The notes: generated by a model not told the origin, from the sequence alone. A stretch of 64,000 bases of DNA from Bradyrhizobium sp. Rc3b (GCF_900114915.1 NZ_FOUS01000006.1:186001-250000), one strand, 5' to 3'. Shown: positions 44,745-56,952, counted from the first letter of the stretch. A program made the numbers and translations.

Positions 44745-45716
44745 ATGAAGGCTTACGTCTACGGCCCTGAGGGCGCTAGGATTTCCGACGTCGCTCAACC
44801 AAAGCCGAAAGGCACGCAGGTGCTGGTGCGCGTCCGCGCCTGCGGGCTCAACCGCGCCGACACCGGCATGCGCAAGGGGCACGCCCACGGCGCGGCCGGC
44901 GGCGCCGGCACCGTGCTCGGCATGGAATGGGCCGGCGAGGTCGCCGAGCTCGGGCCGGATGCCAAGGGCGTCAAGATCGGCGACCGCATCATGGGCTCGG
45001 GCGGCGCGGCATTTGCCGAGTACACACTCGCCGATCACGGCCGGCTGTTCCGCGCGCCCTCGAACATGAACTTCGAGGAAGCCGCCACCCTGCCCGTCGC
45101 GCTCGCGACCATGCACAACGCCGTCGTCACCGTCGGTGGCGTGCAGGCGGGCCAGAGCGTGCTGATCCAGGGCGCCAGCTCCGGTGTCGGCCTGATGGCG
45201 ATGCAGATTGCAAAACTCAAGGGCGCAAAGCTCGTGATCGGCTCGTCGACCGACGCCACGCGCCGCGGCCGGCTGAAGGAGTACGGCGCCGACCTCGCCG
45301 TCGACAGCTCCGATCCGAAATGGGTCGACGAGGTGCTGAAGGCGACGAACGGTGAAGGCGTCGACCTCATCGTCGACCAGGTCTCGGGCAAGGTCGCGAG
45401 CCAGAACCTTGCGGCGACCAAAGTGAAGGGCCGCATCGTCAATGTCGGCCGGCTCGGCGGCACCCATGCCGATTTCAACTTCGACCTGCACGCCGCGCGC
45501 CGCATCGACTATGTCGGCGTCACCTTCCGCACCCGCACCATCGAGGAGGTCCGCGAGATCTTCGAGGAGGTCAGGAAGGACATCTGGGGCGCGGTGGAGT
45601 CGCGAAAACTGCAGCTGCCGATCGACCGGGTGTTCGCATTCGACGACATCGACCAGGCGTTCGAGCACATGGAGGCGAACAAGCATTTGGGGAAGATCGT
45701 GGTGACGGTGCCGTAG
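44745..45716 (+). CDS. Zinc-independent MDR-family NADPH:quinone oxidoreductase
   Basis: 323 residues, medium-chain dehydrogenase/reductase fold: MKAYVYGPEGARISD start, a GMEWAGEVAELG loop and the NADPH motif GASSGVGLMAMQIAKLKGAK. The zinc ligands of alcohol dehydrogenases are absent, pointing to the quinone/enone reductase branch. Likely cotranscribed with the upstream monooxygenase. Confidence 0.87.
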   Translation: MKAYVYGPEGARISDVAQPKPKGTQVLVRVRACGLNRADTGMRKGHAHGAAGGAGTVLGMEWAGEVAELGPDAKGVKIGDRIMGSGGAAFAEYTLADHGRLFRAPSNMNFEEAATLPVALATMHNAVVTVGGVQAGQSVLIQGASSGVGLMAMQIAKLKGAKLVIGSSTDATRRGRLKEYGADLAVDSSDPKWVDEVLKATNGEGVDLIVDQVSGKVASQNLAATKVKGRIVNVGRLGGTHADFNFDLHAARRIDYVGVTFRTRTIEEVREIFEEVRKDIWGAVESRKLQLPIDRVFAFDDIDQAFEHMEANKHLGKIVVTVP

Positions 45717-45734
45717 AGCGCCGACAGCGGTCCC

Positions 45735-45824
45735 GTAGGGTGGGCAAAGCGAAGCGTGCCCACGATCTGTATCCATCACGGACGAATGGTGGGCACGGCG
45801 CCAACGCGCCTTTGCCCACCCTAC
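45735..45824. repeat. Dispersed inverted repeat, GTAGGGTGGGCAAAG family, copy 2
   Basis: Ends GTAGGGTGGGCAAAG and CTTTGCCCACCCTAC identical to copy 1 at 29445; the centre contains CGTGCCCACG and GTGGGCACGG. Confidence 0.85.
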
Positions 45825-45921
45825 GAGGCCGGAGCAAGACCGGATCGCTCCTGCAAATCACTAGCGACAACAGCTGTGGATCGCCGCTTGATGTTCACCC
45901 CCGGGCTGCTAAATCCCCGCC

Positions 45922-47295
45922 ATGACCTCCCAGCACAACAAAACCTCGGTCGCCGCGATCTCGATCTTCGCCAGCGGCGGCATGGCGGCGGCCAAGTTCG
46001 CGGTCGGCATCGCGATCGGCTCCCTCGCGCTGATCTCCGAGGCGCTGCACTCCTCGATCGACCTGGTCGCGACCATCATCACCTGGGCGGTGGTGCGGGT
46101 GTCGGACAAGCCGGCCGATGAGGAGCACCATTACGGCCACGGCAAGCTGGAGAGCGTCTCTGCGCTCGGCGTTACTGCCCTGCTCTACGTGCTCGCCGGC
46201 GGCATCCTGGTCGAGGCCTACAGCCGGCTGCGCGAGGGAACACCGCCGCCGACCATTTCGGCCGTGCCCTTCGTCGTGCTGGTGATCGACATCGTCGTCA
46301 ATCTCTGGCGCGCCCGCGCCCTGCATCGCGCCGCGCGCGAGACCAGGAGCCAGGCGCTCGCCGCCGACGCGCTGCATTTCGCCTCCGACGTGATGGGCTC
46401 CTTCGCCGTGATCATCGGCCTGATCCTCGCCGCCCTCGGCTTCTGGTGGGGCGATGCCGCGGCGGCCGCCGCGGTCGCCGTGATGATCGCAGCTCTCGGC
46501 CTGCGCATGGCCGGCTCGACCGTGCAGACGCTGGTCGACCGCGCCCCGGAGGGCGCGCAGGAGAAGGCTACGGCCGCGATCCGAAGCGTCCCGGGCGTGA
46601 TCGACGTGGAGCGGCTGCGGGTGCGCATGGTCGGGGCGACCACGTTCATCGACACCATCGTCAAGGTGCCGCGGACCTATCCGATCGACCGCGTCGAGGA
46701 CATCAAGCACAACGCGCAAGCCGCCGTCGCCAAGGCGTTCGGCGACACCGACCTCTCCTTCACCGCCGTTCCCGTCGCACGCGACAACGAGACCGTGCGC
46801 GACCGCATCATGGTCATCGCGCGCAATTCGGGCCTCGCCGTCCACCACGTCACGGTGCACGATCTCGGCGCCAAGCTGATCGTCAGCATCGACCTCGAGG
46901 TCGACGCCGGGATGCAGTTAGAGGCCGCCCACGAAGTCGCCAACACGCTGGAGCGCAACATCCAGGAGGAGTTCGGCGAGGACGTCGAGGTCGACGTCCA
47001 CATCGAGCCGCTGGAACCGGAACTGCCGTTCGGGGTCGATGCCGCGCCGGAACGCGTCCAGGCCATCGCCGCCGCGCTGACCGAATATGCCGCCGGCGGC
47101 GAGATCCACGACATCCATAATGTGCGCGTCCGCAACACCGACGCCGGCGAGATCGTCAATTTCCACTGCCGCGCCGCGCCGTCGATGAGCGTGATCAAGG
47201 TGCACGAGCACGTCGACGCCATCGAGCGCGCGCTGCGGCGCGCGTTCCCGAGCGTGAAGCGCGTGATCAGCCACGCCGAACCGCCGCGTGCGTGA
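45922..47295 (+). CDS. Cation diffusion facilitator family metal exporter with extended C-terminus
   Basis: 457 residues. The first 230 make the six-helix CDF domain: metal-binding HxxxD pairs at His43/Asp47 (LHSSID) and His152/Asp156 (LHFASD), plus a HHYGHGK loop. It would expel Zn2+, Co2+, Fe2+ or Mn2+ in exchange for protons. Family members are usually near 300 residues; here the cytoplasmic part after residue 200 is about twice the usual length and contains what look like two successive ferredoxin-like domains. No neighbour indicates the metal. Confidence 0.9.
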   Translation: MTSQHNKTSVAAISIFASGGMAAAKFAVGIAIGSLALISEALHSSIDLVATIITWAVVRVSDKPADEEHHYGHGKLESVSALGVTALLYVLAGGILVEAYSRLREGTPPPTISAVPFVVLVIDIVVNLWRARALHRAARETRSQALAADALHFASDVMGSFAVIIGLILAALGFWWGDAAAAAAVAVMIAALGLRMAGSTVQTLVDRAPEGAQEKATAAIRSVPGVIDVERLRVRMVGATTFIDTIVKVPRTYPIDRVEDIKHNAQAAVAKAFGDTDLSFTAVPVARDNETVRDRIMVIARNSGLAVHHVTVHDLGAKLIVSIDLEVDAGMQLEAAHEVANTLERNIQEEFGEDVEVDVHIEPLEPELPFGVDAAPERVQAIAAALTEYAAGGEIHDIHNVRVRNTDAGEIVNFHCRAAPSMSVIKVHEHVDAIERALRRAFPSVKRVISHAEPPRA

Positions 47296-47305
47296 CGGAG
47301 AGCGT

Positions 47306-47341
47306 GCGAGGAGTCACACGTTCTCGTTTCGGACTCCTCGC
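47306..47341. terminator. Strong hairpin after the CDF gene
   Basis: GCGAGGAGTC (47306-47315) and GACTCCTCGC (47332-47341) are perfect inverted arms around a 16-bp loop. No U-run follows, so termination is probable but not certain. Confidence 0.5.
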
Positions 47342-47521
47342 GCCCGTGCGTTTGCGGACGCGCGATGCGCAAACTGCGCGTGGGATAAGAATAATTTCGC
47401 GTTAACGATTCATTGACTCTCGACACCCCGCGAAAACTGGATTCAAATCGCTGTGATTCGGAAGCGATGTGGGGCTGCCTCCGAACTTCAGTTGCAAGCA
47501 GGTTTTTAGGGGGCCGAAGGC

Positions 47522-49852
<2,331 letters not shown>

Positions 49853-49855
49853 TCC

Positions 49856-50749
49856 CTACAGCTGCAGCGACGGCGCGACTTCCCGCGCGACATTGACCAG
49901 CGCTGCGATCAGCGGCGTCATCGGATCGCGCTGCGGGATCACCATGCCGATGCTGTAATTGACGTCGGGATCGGTGATCGGGATCGAGCGCACCGTGTCG
50001 GACAGGCCGAGCGTCTCGGCGAGCTTGGCCGGCATCACGCTCGCCCAGCGCCCCGTCTTCACATGCGTGAACAGCACCAGCAGCGAATTCGAGGTCAGCG
50101 TCGGCGTCGCCTCCGCGCCGACCGAACGCAGCGCGCGGTCGATGATGCGGCGGTTCTGCATGTCGGGCGTCAGCAAGCATAGCGGCACCTGCCCGACCTC
50201 CTTCCAGGTTACCGTCTCGCGATCGCCAAACATTCCGTCCGGCGACGTCAGCAAACGATAGCTCTCGTTGTAGAGCGGAATGGTCCGCACCTTGCCGATC
50301 GGCTCGTTCTCGATATAGGTCAGCCCCGCATCGACCTCGAGATTTTCGAGCAATCCCAGCACCTCCGATGAGGTCGTTGAGCGGATGCTGAAACGCACCT
50401 CGGGATGCCTTGCGCGAAATGGCGTCGTCAGCGCGGCGACCATGCCGAGCACGGTCGGGATCGCCGCGATGCGGATCTCGCCGGAGAGCTGATGCTTCAG
50501 CCCGTTGATCTCGTCACGCATCGCGCGGGCATCACCCACGATCCGCCGCGCCCAGTCGAGCGCCCGCTCGCCTTCCGGGGTGAACCCCTGGAAACGGGAG
50601 CCGCGCTGCACCAGCATCACGCCGAGAATCTCCTCGAGCTGCTTGAGCCCGGTCGACATCGTCGGTTGCGTCACGCCGCAGACCTCCGCCGCGCGTCCGA
50701 AATGCCGCTCCTTCGCCAGCGCCAGCAATAGTTCAAGTTTGTCGATCAA
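49856..50749 (-). CDS. LysR-family regulator, probable regulator of formate dehydrogenase
   Basis: 297 residues with the N-terminal LysR helix-turn-helix (LELLLALAKERHFGRAAEV) and an inducer-binding domain. It starts with TTG at 50749. It is divergent from fdsG with 225 bp between the starts, the usual arrangement of an fds regulator. Its stop lies 3 bp from the convergent kinase gene. Confidence 0.87.
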   Translation of the reverse strand: MIDKLELLLALAKERHFGRAAEVCGVTQPTMSTGLKQLEEILGVMLVQRGSRFQGFTPEGERALDWARRIVGDARAMRDEINGLKHQLSGEIRIAAIPTVLGMVAALTTPFRARHPEVRFSIRSTTSSEVLGLLENLEVDAGLTYIENEPIGKVRTIPLYNESYRLLTSPDGMFGDRETVTWKEVGQVPLCLLTPDMQNRRIIDRALRSVGAEATPTLTSNSLLVLFTHVKTGRWASVMPAKLAETLGLSDTVRSIPITDPDVNYSIGMVIPQRDPMTPLIAALVNVAREVAPSLQL

Positions 50750-50974
50750 CCGGCCGTCCCCTCGAATTCCATCGTGGCATGCAAGCTAGCACGCCGGGCC
50801 TGCGCCAACACGCAAAAACCGGCAGCCGATCCAACTTCCATTACCAATTCGTATCGGTCGATTGCGGTTGCAAATCGATCCGAATTCGCAATCGCAGCAC
50901 GGGACAGCTTTATTGATCTTCGAATGATTCCAACTAGTTTGCGCCCAAGGAAACGCTCTGGTTGAGAACGAAGA

Positions 50975-51451
50975 ATGACAGCGGTTTTTGAGCCTTGGAA
51001 CGAGACGCGCGGCGCCGAAATCATCGCCGAGCACGCCAACCAGGAGGGCGCGACGCTCGTCATCTTGCACGCGCTGCAGGAGGCGTTCGGCTACGTGCCG
51101 GAGGCCGCCATTCCCATGGTCGCGCAGGCGCTCAACCTGTCGCGCGCCGAAGTCCACGGCGTATTCACGTTCTATCATGATTTCCGCCACAAGCCGGCCG
51201 GCCGCCACGTGCTGAAGCTCTGCCGCGCGGAGGCTTGCCAGGCCGCGGGCGGCGATGCCTTGGCGGCGCGCGCCGAAGCAAAACTCGGCGTGTCGCTCGG
51301 CAACACGACGGCCGACGATCGTGTCACGCTGGAGCCGATCTACTGCCTCGGCCTGTGCGCCACCGCCCCGTCCGCAATGCTCGACGGCCGCCTCATCGGC
51401 AGGCTCGATCAGAAGCGCCTTGATGCGTTGATTGTGGAGGCACAGCGATGA
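50975..51451 (+). CDS. fdsG: NAD-dependent formate dehydrogenase, gamma subunit
   Basis: 158 residues, homologous to NuoE. A [2Fe-2S] cluster is bound by Cys83, Cys88, Cys124 and Cys128. The subunit passes electrons within the soluble FdsGBA complex that oxidises formate to CO2 and reduces NAD+. Its stop overlaps the fdsB start (ATGA). The 225-bp region upstream is shared with the LysR gene. Confidence 0.93.
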   Translation: MTAVFEPWNETRGAEIIAEHANQEGATLVILHALQEAFGYVPEAAIPMVAQALNLSRAEVHGVFTFYHDFRHKPAGRHVLKLCRAEACQAAGGDALAARAEAKLGVSLGNTTADDRVTLEPIYCLGLCATAPSAMLDGRLIGRLDQKRLDALIVEAQR

Positions 51452-53004
51452 GCTTGCGTCTGTTCGTCTCACGCGACGCCGGCGCGATCGCCGTTGGTGC
51501 TGATCAGGTTGCGCTGGCGCTTGAGCAGGCAGCAGCCGGGCGCGGAATTGCAGTCGAGATCGTCAGGACCGGCTCGCGCGGCATGTACTGGCTGGAGCCG
51601 CTGGTCGAGGTGGCGACGCCACAGGGCCGGATCGCTTTCGGCCCGGTTACTGAAGCCGATGTGCCCTCCCTGCTCGACGCGCTCGCGAGCAACACGCCAC
51701 ATCTGCTGCGGTTGGGGGCGACCGACGAGATTCCTTGGTTGAAGCGCCAGACCCGCCTCACCTTCGCCCGTTGCGGCGTGATCGACCCGCGTTCGCTCGA
51801 CGACTACCGCGCCCATGGCGGCTACAAGGGGCTGGAGCGCGCGCTGTCACTCGGCTCGGATGCGATCCTCAACGAAGTCACGGCCTCGGGCCTGCGCGGC
51901 CGCGGTGGCGCCGGCTTCCCGACCGGCATCAAATGGAAGACGGTCACGCAGGCCAAGGCCGACCGTAAGTTCATCGTCTGCAACGCCGACGAAGGCGACA
52001 GCGGCACTTTCGCCGACCGCATGATCATGGAAGGCGATCCCTTCCTGGTGATCGAGGGCATGACCATCGCCGGCATCACCGTCGGCGCGACCAAGGGCTA
52101 CATCTACATCCGCAGCGAATATCCGCATGCGGTCGAAGCGATGAACGCTGCGATCCGGGCTGCCAAGCGCGGCGGTTATCTCGGCGACAAGATCGGCGGA
52201 TCCACCCACAGCTTCGACCTCGAAGTCCGGGTCGGCGCCGGTGCTTACGTCTGCGGCGAGGAAACTTCGCTGCTGGAGAGCCTCGAAGGCCGCCGCGGCA
52301 TCGTGCGGGCCAAGCCGCCGCTGCCGGCGCATCACGGCCTGTTCGGCAAGCCGACCGTCATCAACAACGTGCTGTCGTTCGCGGCCGTCCCCTTCATCCT
52401 CGCCGAGGGTGCCAATGCCTATGCGGATTTCGGCATGGGCCGCTCGCGCGGCACGATGCCGATCCAGCTCGCCGGCAACATCCGCTATGGCGGGCTGTAT
52501 GAAACCGCTTTCGGCGTGACGCTCGGCGAGCTCGTCGACGACATCGGTGGCGGCACGTTCACGGGCCGGCCGGTCCGCGCCGTGCAGGTCGGCGGTCCGT
52601 TAGGGGCCTATTTCCCCCGTGCCCTGTTCGACACGCCGTTCGACTACGAGGCCTTCGCAGCGCGCGATGGCCTGATCGGCCATGGCGGCATCGTCGTGTT
52701 CGACGACAGCGTCGACATGCGCAGGCAGGCGCGCTTTGCCATGGAATTCTGCGCCGTCGAATCCTGCGGCAAGTGCACGCCGTGCCGGATCGGCTCGACC
52801 CGCGGCGTCGAGACCATCGAGAAGATCATCAACGGCGAGCGCGTCCATGAAAACATCGCGCTGGTCGAGGACCTCTGCAACACCATGAAATTCGGCTCGC
52901 TCTGCGCACTCGGCGGCTTCACGCCCTACCCCGTGCTCAGCGCATTGAAGCACTTCCGGGAGGATTTCATTCCGGCGCCGACCACGCTTCAGGCCGCGGA
53001 ATAG
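51448..53004 (+). CDS. fdsB: NAD-dependent formate dehydrogenase, beta subunit (NADH/FMN subunit)
   Basis: 518 residues, homologous to NuoF with an extra N-terminal thioredoxin-like domain (about 1-90) that has lost the cluster cysteines. The FMN/NADH-binding GRGGAGFPTG starts at 151, and the [4Fe-4S] motif ESCGKCTPC has Cys440, Cys443 and Cys446, with a fourth cysteine further on. It is the site of NAD+ reduction. Confidence 0.94.
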   Translation: MSLRLFVSRDAGAIAVGADQVALALEQAAAGRGIAVEIVRTGSRGMYWLEPLVEVATPQGRIAFGPVTEADVPSLLDALASNTPHLLRLGATDEIPWLKRQTRLTFARCGVIDPRSLDDYRAHGGYKGLERALSLGSDAILNEVTASGLRGRGGAGFPTGIKWKTVTQAKADRKFIVCNADEGDSGTFADRMIMEGDPFLVIEGMTIAGITVGATKGYIYIRSEYPHAVEAMNAAIRAAKRGGYLGDKIGGSTHSFDLEVRVGAGAYVCGEETSLLESLEGRRGIVRAKPPLPAHHGLFGKPTVINNVLSFAAVPFILAEGANAYADFGMGRSRGTMPIQLAGNIRYGGLYETAFGVTLGELVDDIGGGTFTGRPVRAVQVGGPLGAYFPRALFDTPFDYEAFAARDGLIGHGGIVVFDDSVDMRRQARFAMEFCAVESCGKCTPCRIGSTRGVETIEKIINGERVHENIALVEDLCNTMKFGSLCALGGFTPYPVLSALKHFREDFIPAPTTLQAAE

Positions 53005-53014
53005 GAGAACGACA

Positions 53015-55900
53015 ATGTCTCTGATCGAAGAAATCGACTTCGGCACGCCGGCTTCCAAATCGGAAACGATGGTAACGCTGACCATCGACGGCAATGAGGT
53101 CACGGTGCCCGAGGGCACTTCGATCATGCGGGCCGCGATGGACGCGGGCCACCAGATCCCAAAACTCTGCGCCACCGACATGGTCGACGCGTTCGGCTCC
53201 TGCCGTCTCTGCCTCGTCGAGATCGAGGGCCGCGCCGGCACGCCGGCATCCTGCACCACGCCGGTGATGCCCGGCCTCGTCGTCCATACCCAGAGCGAGC
53301 GGCTGAAGAAGCTTCGCAAGGGTGTGATGGAGCTCTACATCTCCGACCATCCGCTCGATTGCCTCACCTGCGGTGCCAATGGCGATTGCGAGTTGCAGGA
53401 CATGGCCGGCGCCGTGGGCCTACGCGACGTGCGCTACGGCTATGAGGGCGAAAACCACGTCTTCGCCAAGACACCTGGCAAAAGCCACGGCTGCGACAAC
53501 GACCATTGGATGCCGAAGGACGAGTCCAATCCCTATTTCACCTATGATCCCTCCAAGTGCATCGTCTGCTCGCGCTGCGTCCGCGCTTGCGAGGAGGTGC
53601 AAGGCACCTTCGCGCTGACCATCTCCGGCCGTGGCTTCGACAGCCGCGTCTCGCCGGGCATGAGCGAAAGCTTCCTCGGCTCGGAATGCGTCTCCTGCGG
53701 CGCCTGCGTGCAGGCCTGCCCGACCGCAACGCTGACCGAAAAGTCGGTGATCGAAATCGGCCAGCCCGAGCACTCCGTCGTCACCACCTGCGCCTATTGC
53801 GGCGTCGGCTGCACCTTCAAGGCCGAGATGCGCGGCGAGGAAGTCGTGCGCATGGTGCCGTACAAGGACGGCAAGGCCAATCGCGGCCATTCCTGCGTCA
53901 AGGGCCGCTTCGCCTGGGGCTACACCAACCACGGCGAACGCATCCTCAATCCGATGATCCGTGAACGGATCGAGGATCCCTGGCGCGAAGTGTCCTGGGG
54001 CGAGGCGTTCTCGTTCGCGGCCGCCAAGATGCGCGGCATCCAGAAGACATACGGCCGCGATGCCATCGGCGGCATTACCTCATCCCGCTGCACCAATGAA
54101 GAGACCTATCTGGTGCAGAAGCTGATCCGCGCCGGCTTCGGCAACAACAATGTCGACACCTGCGCCCGCGTCTGCCACTCGCCGACCGGCTATGGCCTTG
54201 CCACCACCTTCGGCACTTCCGCAGGCACGCAGGATTTCGACTCGGTCGAGGACACCGACGTCGTCCTTGTGATCGGTGCCAATCCGGCCTCCGCTCATCC
54301 GGTGTTCGCGTCCCGCCTGAAGAAGCGGCTGCGCCAGGGTGCCAAGCTGATCGTGATCGATCCGCGCCGCACCGAGATGGTGGAATCGCCGCATGTGAAG
54401 GCGCTGCACCTGCCCCTGATGCCCGGCACCAACGTCGCAGTCATGACCGCGCTGGCGCATGTCATCGTCACCGAGGGCCTCGTCAACGAAGCCTTCGTGC
54501 GCGAGCGTTGCGACTGGAGCGAGTTCGAGGAATGGGCGGCCTTTGTCGCGCAGCCCAAGAACAGCCCGGAAGCCACCGCCATCCTCACCGGCGTCAATCC
54601 GAAGGATCTGCGCGAAGCCGCCCGCACCTACGCCACCGGCGGCAACGGCGCGATCTATTACGGCCTCGGCGTCACCGAGCACAGCCAGGGCTCGACCACG
54701 GTGATCGCGATCGCGAACCTTGCGATGGTCACGGGCAATATCGGCCGTCCCGGCGTCGGCGTGAACCCGCTACGCGGCCAGAACAACGTGCAGGGCTCCT
54801 GCGACATGGGCTCGTTCCCGCACGAGCTGCCCGGCTATCGCCACATCTCCGGCGACGCAGTGCGCGATCAGTTCGAGGCGCTGTGGAACGTCAAGCTCAA
54901 CCCCGAGCCCGGCCTGCGCATTCCCAACATGTTCGATGCCGCGGTCGAGGGCACCTTCATGGGGATCTACGTGCAGGGCGAGGACATTCTGCAGTCCGAT
55001 CCCAACACCAAGCACGTGGTGGCTGCACTGTCCGCGATGGAATGCGTCATCGTCCACGACCTCTTCCTCAACGAGACCGCGAACTACGCCCATGTCTTCC
55101 TGCCCGGCTCGAGCTTCCTCGAGAAGGACGGCACCTTCACCAATGCTGAGCGCCGCATCCAGCGCGTGCGCAAGGTGATGACCCCGAAGAACGGCATGGC
55201 CGACTGGGAGGTCACCATCGGCCTTGCCAAGGCGATGGGTTTCGAGATGAACTACAGCCATCCTTCCGAGATCATGGACGAGATCGCGGCGCTGACGCCG
55301 ACCTTCTCCGGCGTCTCCTACGCCAAGCTCGACGAGCTCGGCTCGGTGCAGTGGCCCTGCAACGAGAAGGCGCCGGAGGGCACGCCGGTGATGCATATCG
55401 ACGGCTTCGTCCGCGGCAAGGGCAAGTTCGTCGTCACCGAATATGTCGCGACCGACGAGCGCACCGGCCCGCGTTATCCGCTGCTGCTCACGACCGGCCG
55501 CATCCTCAGCCAGTACAATGTCGGCGCGCAGACGAGGCGCACCGAGAACGTGGTTTGGCATGCCGAGGACCGGTTGGAGATTCATCCGCACGATGCCGAA
55601 CAGCGCGGCGTGCGCGACGGCGACTGGGTGCGGCTGAAGAGCCGCGCCGGCGAGACCACGCTGCGTGCGGAGATCACCGATCGCGTGGCGCCCGGCGTCG
55701 TCTACACCACCTTCCACCATCCGGACACGCAGGCCAACGTCATCACGACCGACTATTCGGACTGGGCGACCAACTGCCCCGAATACAAGGTGACGGCGGT
55801 CGAGGTCTCGCCCTCGAACGGCCCGTCCGACTGGCAGAAGGCCTATGACGCCCAGGCGCGCCAATCCCGCCGCATCGCGCCGGCCGAGGCCGCGGAGTAA
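53015..55900 (+). CDS. fdsA: NAD-dependent formate dehydrogenase, alpha (molybdenum) subunit
   Basis: 961 residues. An N-terminal [2Fe-2S] domain (FGSCRLCLVE) and further cysteine clusters (CIVCSRCVRAC, CVSCGACVQACP, CAYCGVGC) come before the molybdopterin domain. The catalytic residue is Cys359 in SSRCTNEETYL, cysteine rather than selenocysteine. The bis-MGD enzyme oxidises formate from the Oxc/Frc route or other sources to CO2. AGGAGAACGACA stands before the ATG. Confidence 0.95.
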   Translation: MSLIEEIDFGTPASKSETMVTLTIDGNEVTVPEGTSIMRAAMDAGHQIPKLCATDMVDAFGSCRLCLVEIEGRAGTPASCTTPVMPGLVVHTQSERLKKLRKGVMELYISDHPLDCLTCGANGDCELQDMAGAVGLRDVRYGYEGENHVFAKTPGKSHGCDNDHWMPKDESNPYFTYDPSKCIVCSRCVRACEEVQGTFALTISGRGFDSRVSPGMSESFLGSECVSCGACVQACPTATLTEKSVIEIGQPEHSVVTTCAYCGVGCTFKAEMRGEEVVRMVPYKDGKANRGHSCVKGRFAWGYTNHGERILNPMIRERIEDPWREVSWGEAFSFAAAKMRGIQKTYGRDAIGGITSSRCTNEETYLVQKLIRAGFGNNNVDTCARVCHSPTGYGLATTFGTSAGTQDFDSVEDTDVVLVIGANPASAHPVFASRLKKRLRQGAKLIVIDPRRTEMVESPHVKALHLPLMPGTNVAVMTALAHVIVTEGLVNEAFVRERCDWSEFEEWAAFVAQPKNSPEATAILTGVNPKDLREAARTYATGGNGAIYYGLGVTEHSQGSTTVIAIANLAMVTGNIGRPGVGVNPLRGQNNVQGSCDMGSFPHELPGYRHISGDAVRDQFEALWNVKLNPEPGLRIPNMFDAAVEGTFMGIYVQGEDILQSDPNTKHVVAALSAMECVIVHDLFLNETANYAHVFLPGSSFLEKDGTFTNAERRIQRVRKVMTPKNGMADWEVTIGLAKAMGFEMNYSHPSEIMDEIAALTPTFSGVSYAKLDELGSVQWPCNEKAPEGTPVMHIDGFVRGKGKFVVTEYVATDERTGPRYPLLLTTGRILSQYNVGAQTRRTENVVWHAEDRLEIHPHDAEQRGVRDGDWVRLKSRAGETTLRAEITDRVAPGVVYTTFHHPDTQANVITTDYSDWATNCPEYKVTAVEVSPSNGPSDWQKAYDAQARQSRRIAPAEAAE

Positions 55901-55904
55901 CCGC

Positions 55905-56732
55905 ATGCATGTAGCTGTCCAGGCGATCGATCGCGGAATCTGGCGCAACGGCGTCGCGTCCGAAGGAACGCGGTTCATTCCGGAGGAGACGCCGCTGGCT
56001 CTGACCTATAATGGCGGCACTTACGCCGTCATGATGGGAACGCCGCAGAACCTGGAAGATTTTGCGGTCGGCTTCAGCCTGAGCGAAGGCATCGTTAAAT
56101 CGGTCGACGACATCCGCTCGCTCGAAATTGTTCGCCTCGACGACGGCATTGAGCTGCGGATGTGGCTGGCGTCGGATGACGCGGCACTCATCAGCGAGCG
56201 CCGCCGCCACGTCGCCGGTCCCACCGGCTGCGGCATCTGCGGTATCGAGTCCATTGCCGAAGCCGTGCGACCCGCTGCGGTCGTGCCGCAGGGGCAGAGC
56301 TTCACGCCGGAAGAAATCATGACGGCGATGCAGGCGATCGCGCCGCTGCAATCGATCAATCTGCAGACCCGCGCGGTTCATGCCGCCGCGTTCTGGTCCC
56401 CTGCCGGCCACATCGTCGCGCTGCGTGAGGATGTCGGCCGCCACAACGCGCTGGACAAGCTCGCAGGCGCCCTCGCGCGCAGCCGCACCGACGCAGGCGC
56501 CGGCATGGTGCTGCTGACGAGCCGTGTTTCGGTCGAGATGGTGCAGAAGACTGCGGCGATCGGCGCGCCGGTGATGATCGCGGTGTCCGCGCCCACCGCG
56601 CTCGCGGTGCGTACCGCGGAAGCCGCAGGCATCACGCTGATCGCCATTGCCCGCCAGGATGGGTTCGAGGTGTTTTCGCATGGTGACCGGATCGTCGGTC
56701 GCCATGCCACGGAGGTTGCCGATGTCGCCTGA
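55905..56732 (+). CDS. fdhD: Formate dehydrogenase accessory sulfurtransferase
   Basis: 275 residues, FdhD family (called FdsC in fds operons). The GCGICG motif carries Cys109 and Cys112, the pair used in sulfur transfer to the molybdenum cofactor before insertion into FdsA. Start ATG 55905 lies 5 bp after the fdsA stop. Overlaps the start of fdsD. Confidence 0.92.
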   Translation: MHVAVQAIDRGIWRNGVASEGTRFIPEETPLALTYNGGTYAVMMGTPQNLEDFAVGFSLSEGIVKSVDDIRSLEIVRLDDGIELRMWLASDDAALISERRRHVAGPTGCGICGIESIAEAVRPAAVVPQGQSFTPEEIMTAMQAIAPLQSINLQTRAVHAAAFWSPAGHIVALREDVGRHNALDKLAGALARSRTDAGAGMVLLTSRVSVEMVQKTAAIGAPVMIAVSAPTALAVRTAEAAGITLIAIARQDGFEVFSHGDRIVGRHATEVADVA

Positions 56733-56952
56733 CCGCCTGATCTACATGGCCAACCAGATCGGCAAGTTCTTCGAGAGCCAGGGCCACGGCAAGGCCGTGC
56801 CGGGAATTGCCGAGCACATCAAGAAGTTCTGGGATCCCAGGATGAAGCGCGCGATCTTCGCCCATCTCGATGCCGGCGGCGCGGGGCTCGAGCCTGACGT
56901 CCGCGAGGCGCTCAGCTCGTTGAAGGCAACGTCCCTTCCAGCAGCGCCCTGA
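56722..56952 (+). CDS. fdsD: NAD-dependent formate dehydrogenase, delta subunit
   Basis: 76-residue small subunit beginning MSPDRLIYMANQIGKFF, the hallmark of FdsD. It aids cofactor insertion or stability of the complex. ATG 56722 has GGAGG upstream and lies inside the end of fdhD. The 3' end overlaps the end of the opposite glnE gene by 41 bp. Confidence 0.9.
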   Translation: MSPDRLIYMANQIGKFFESQGHGKAVPGIAEHIKKFWDPRMKRAIFAHLDAGGAGLEPDVREALSSLKATSLPAAP

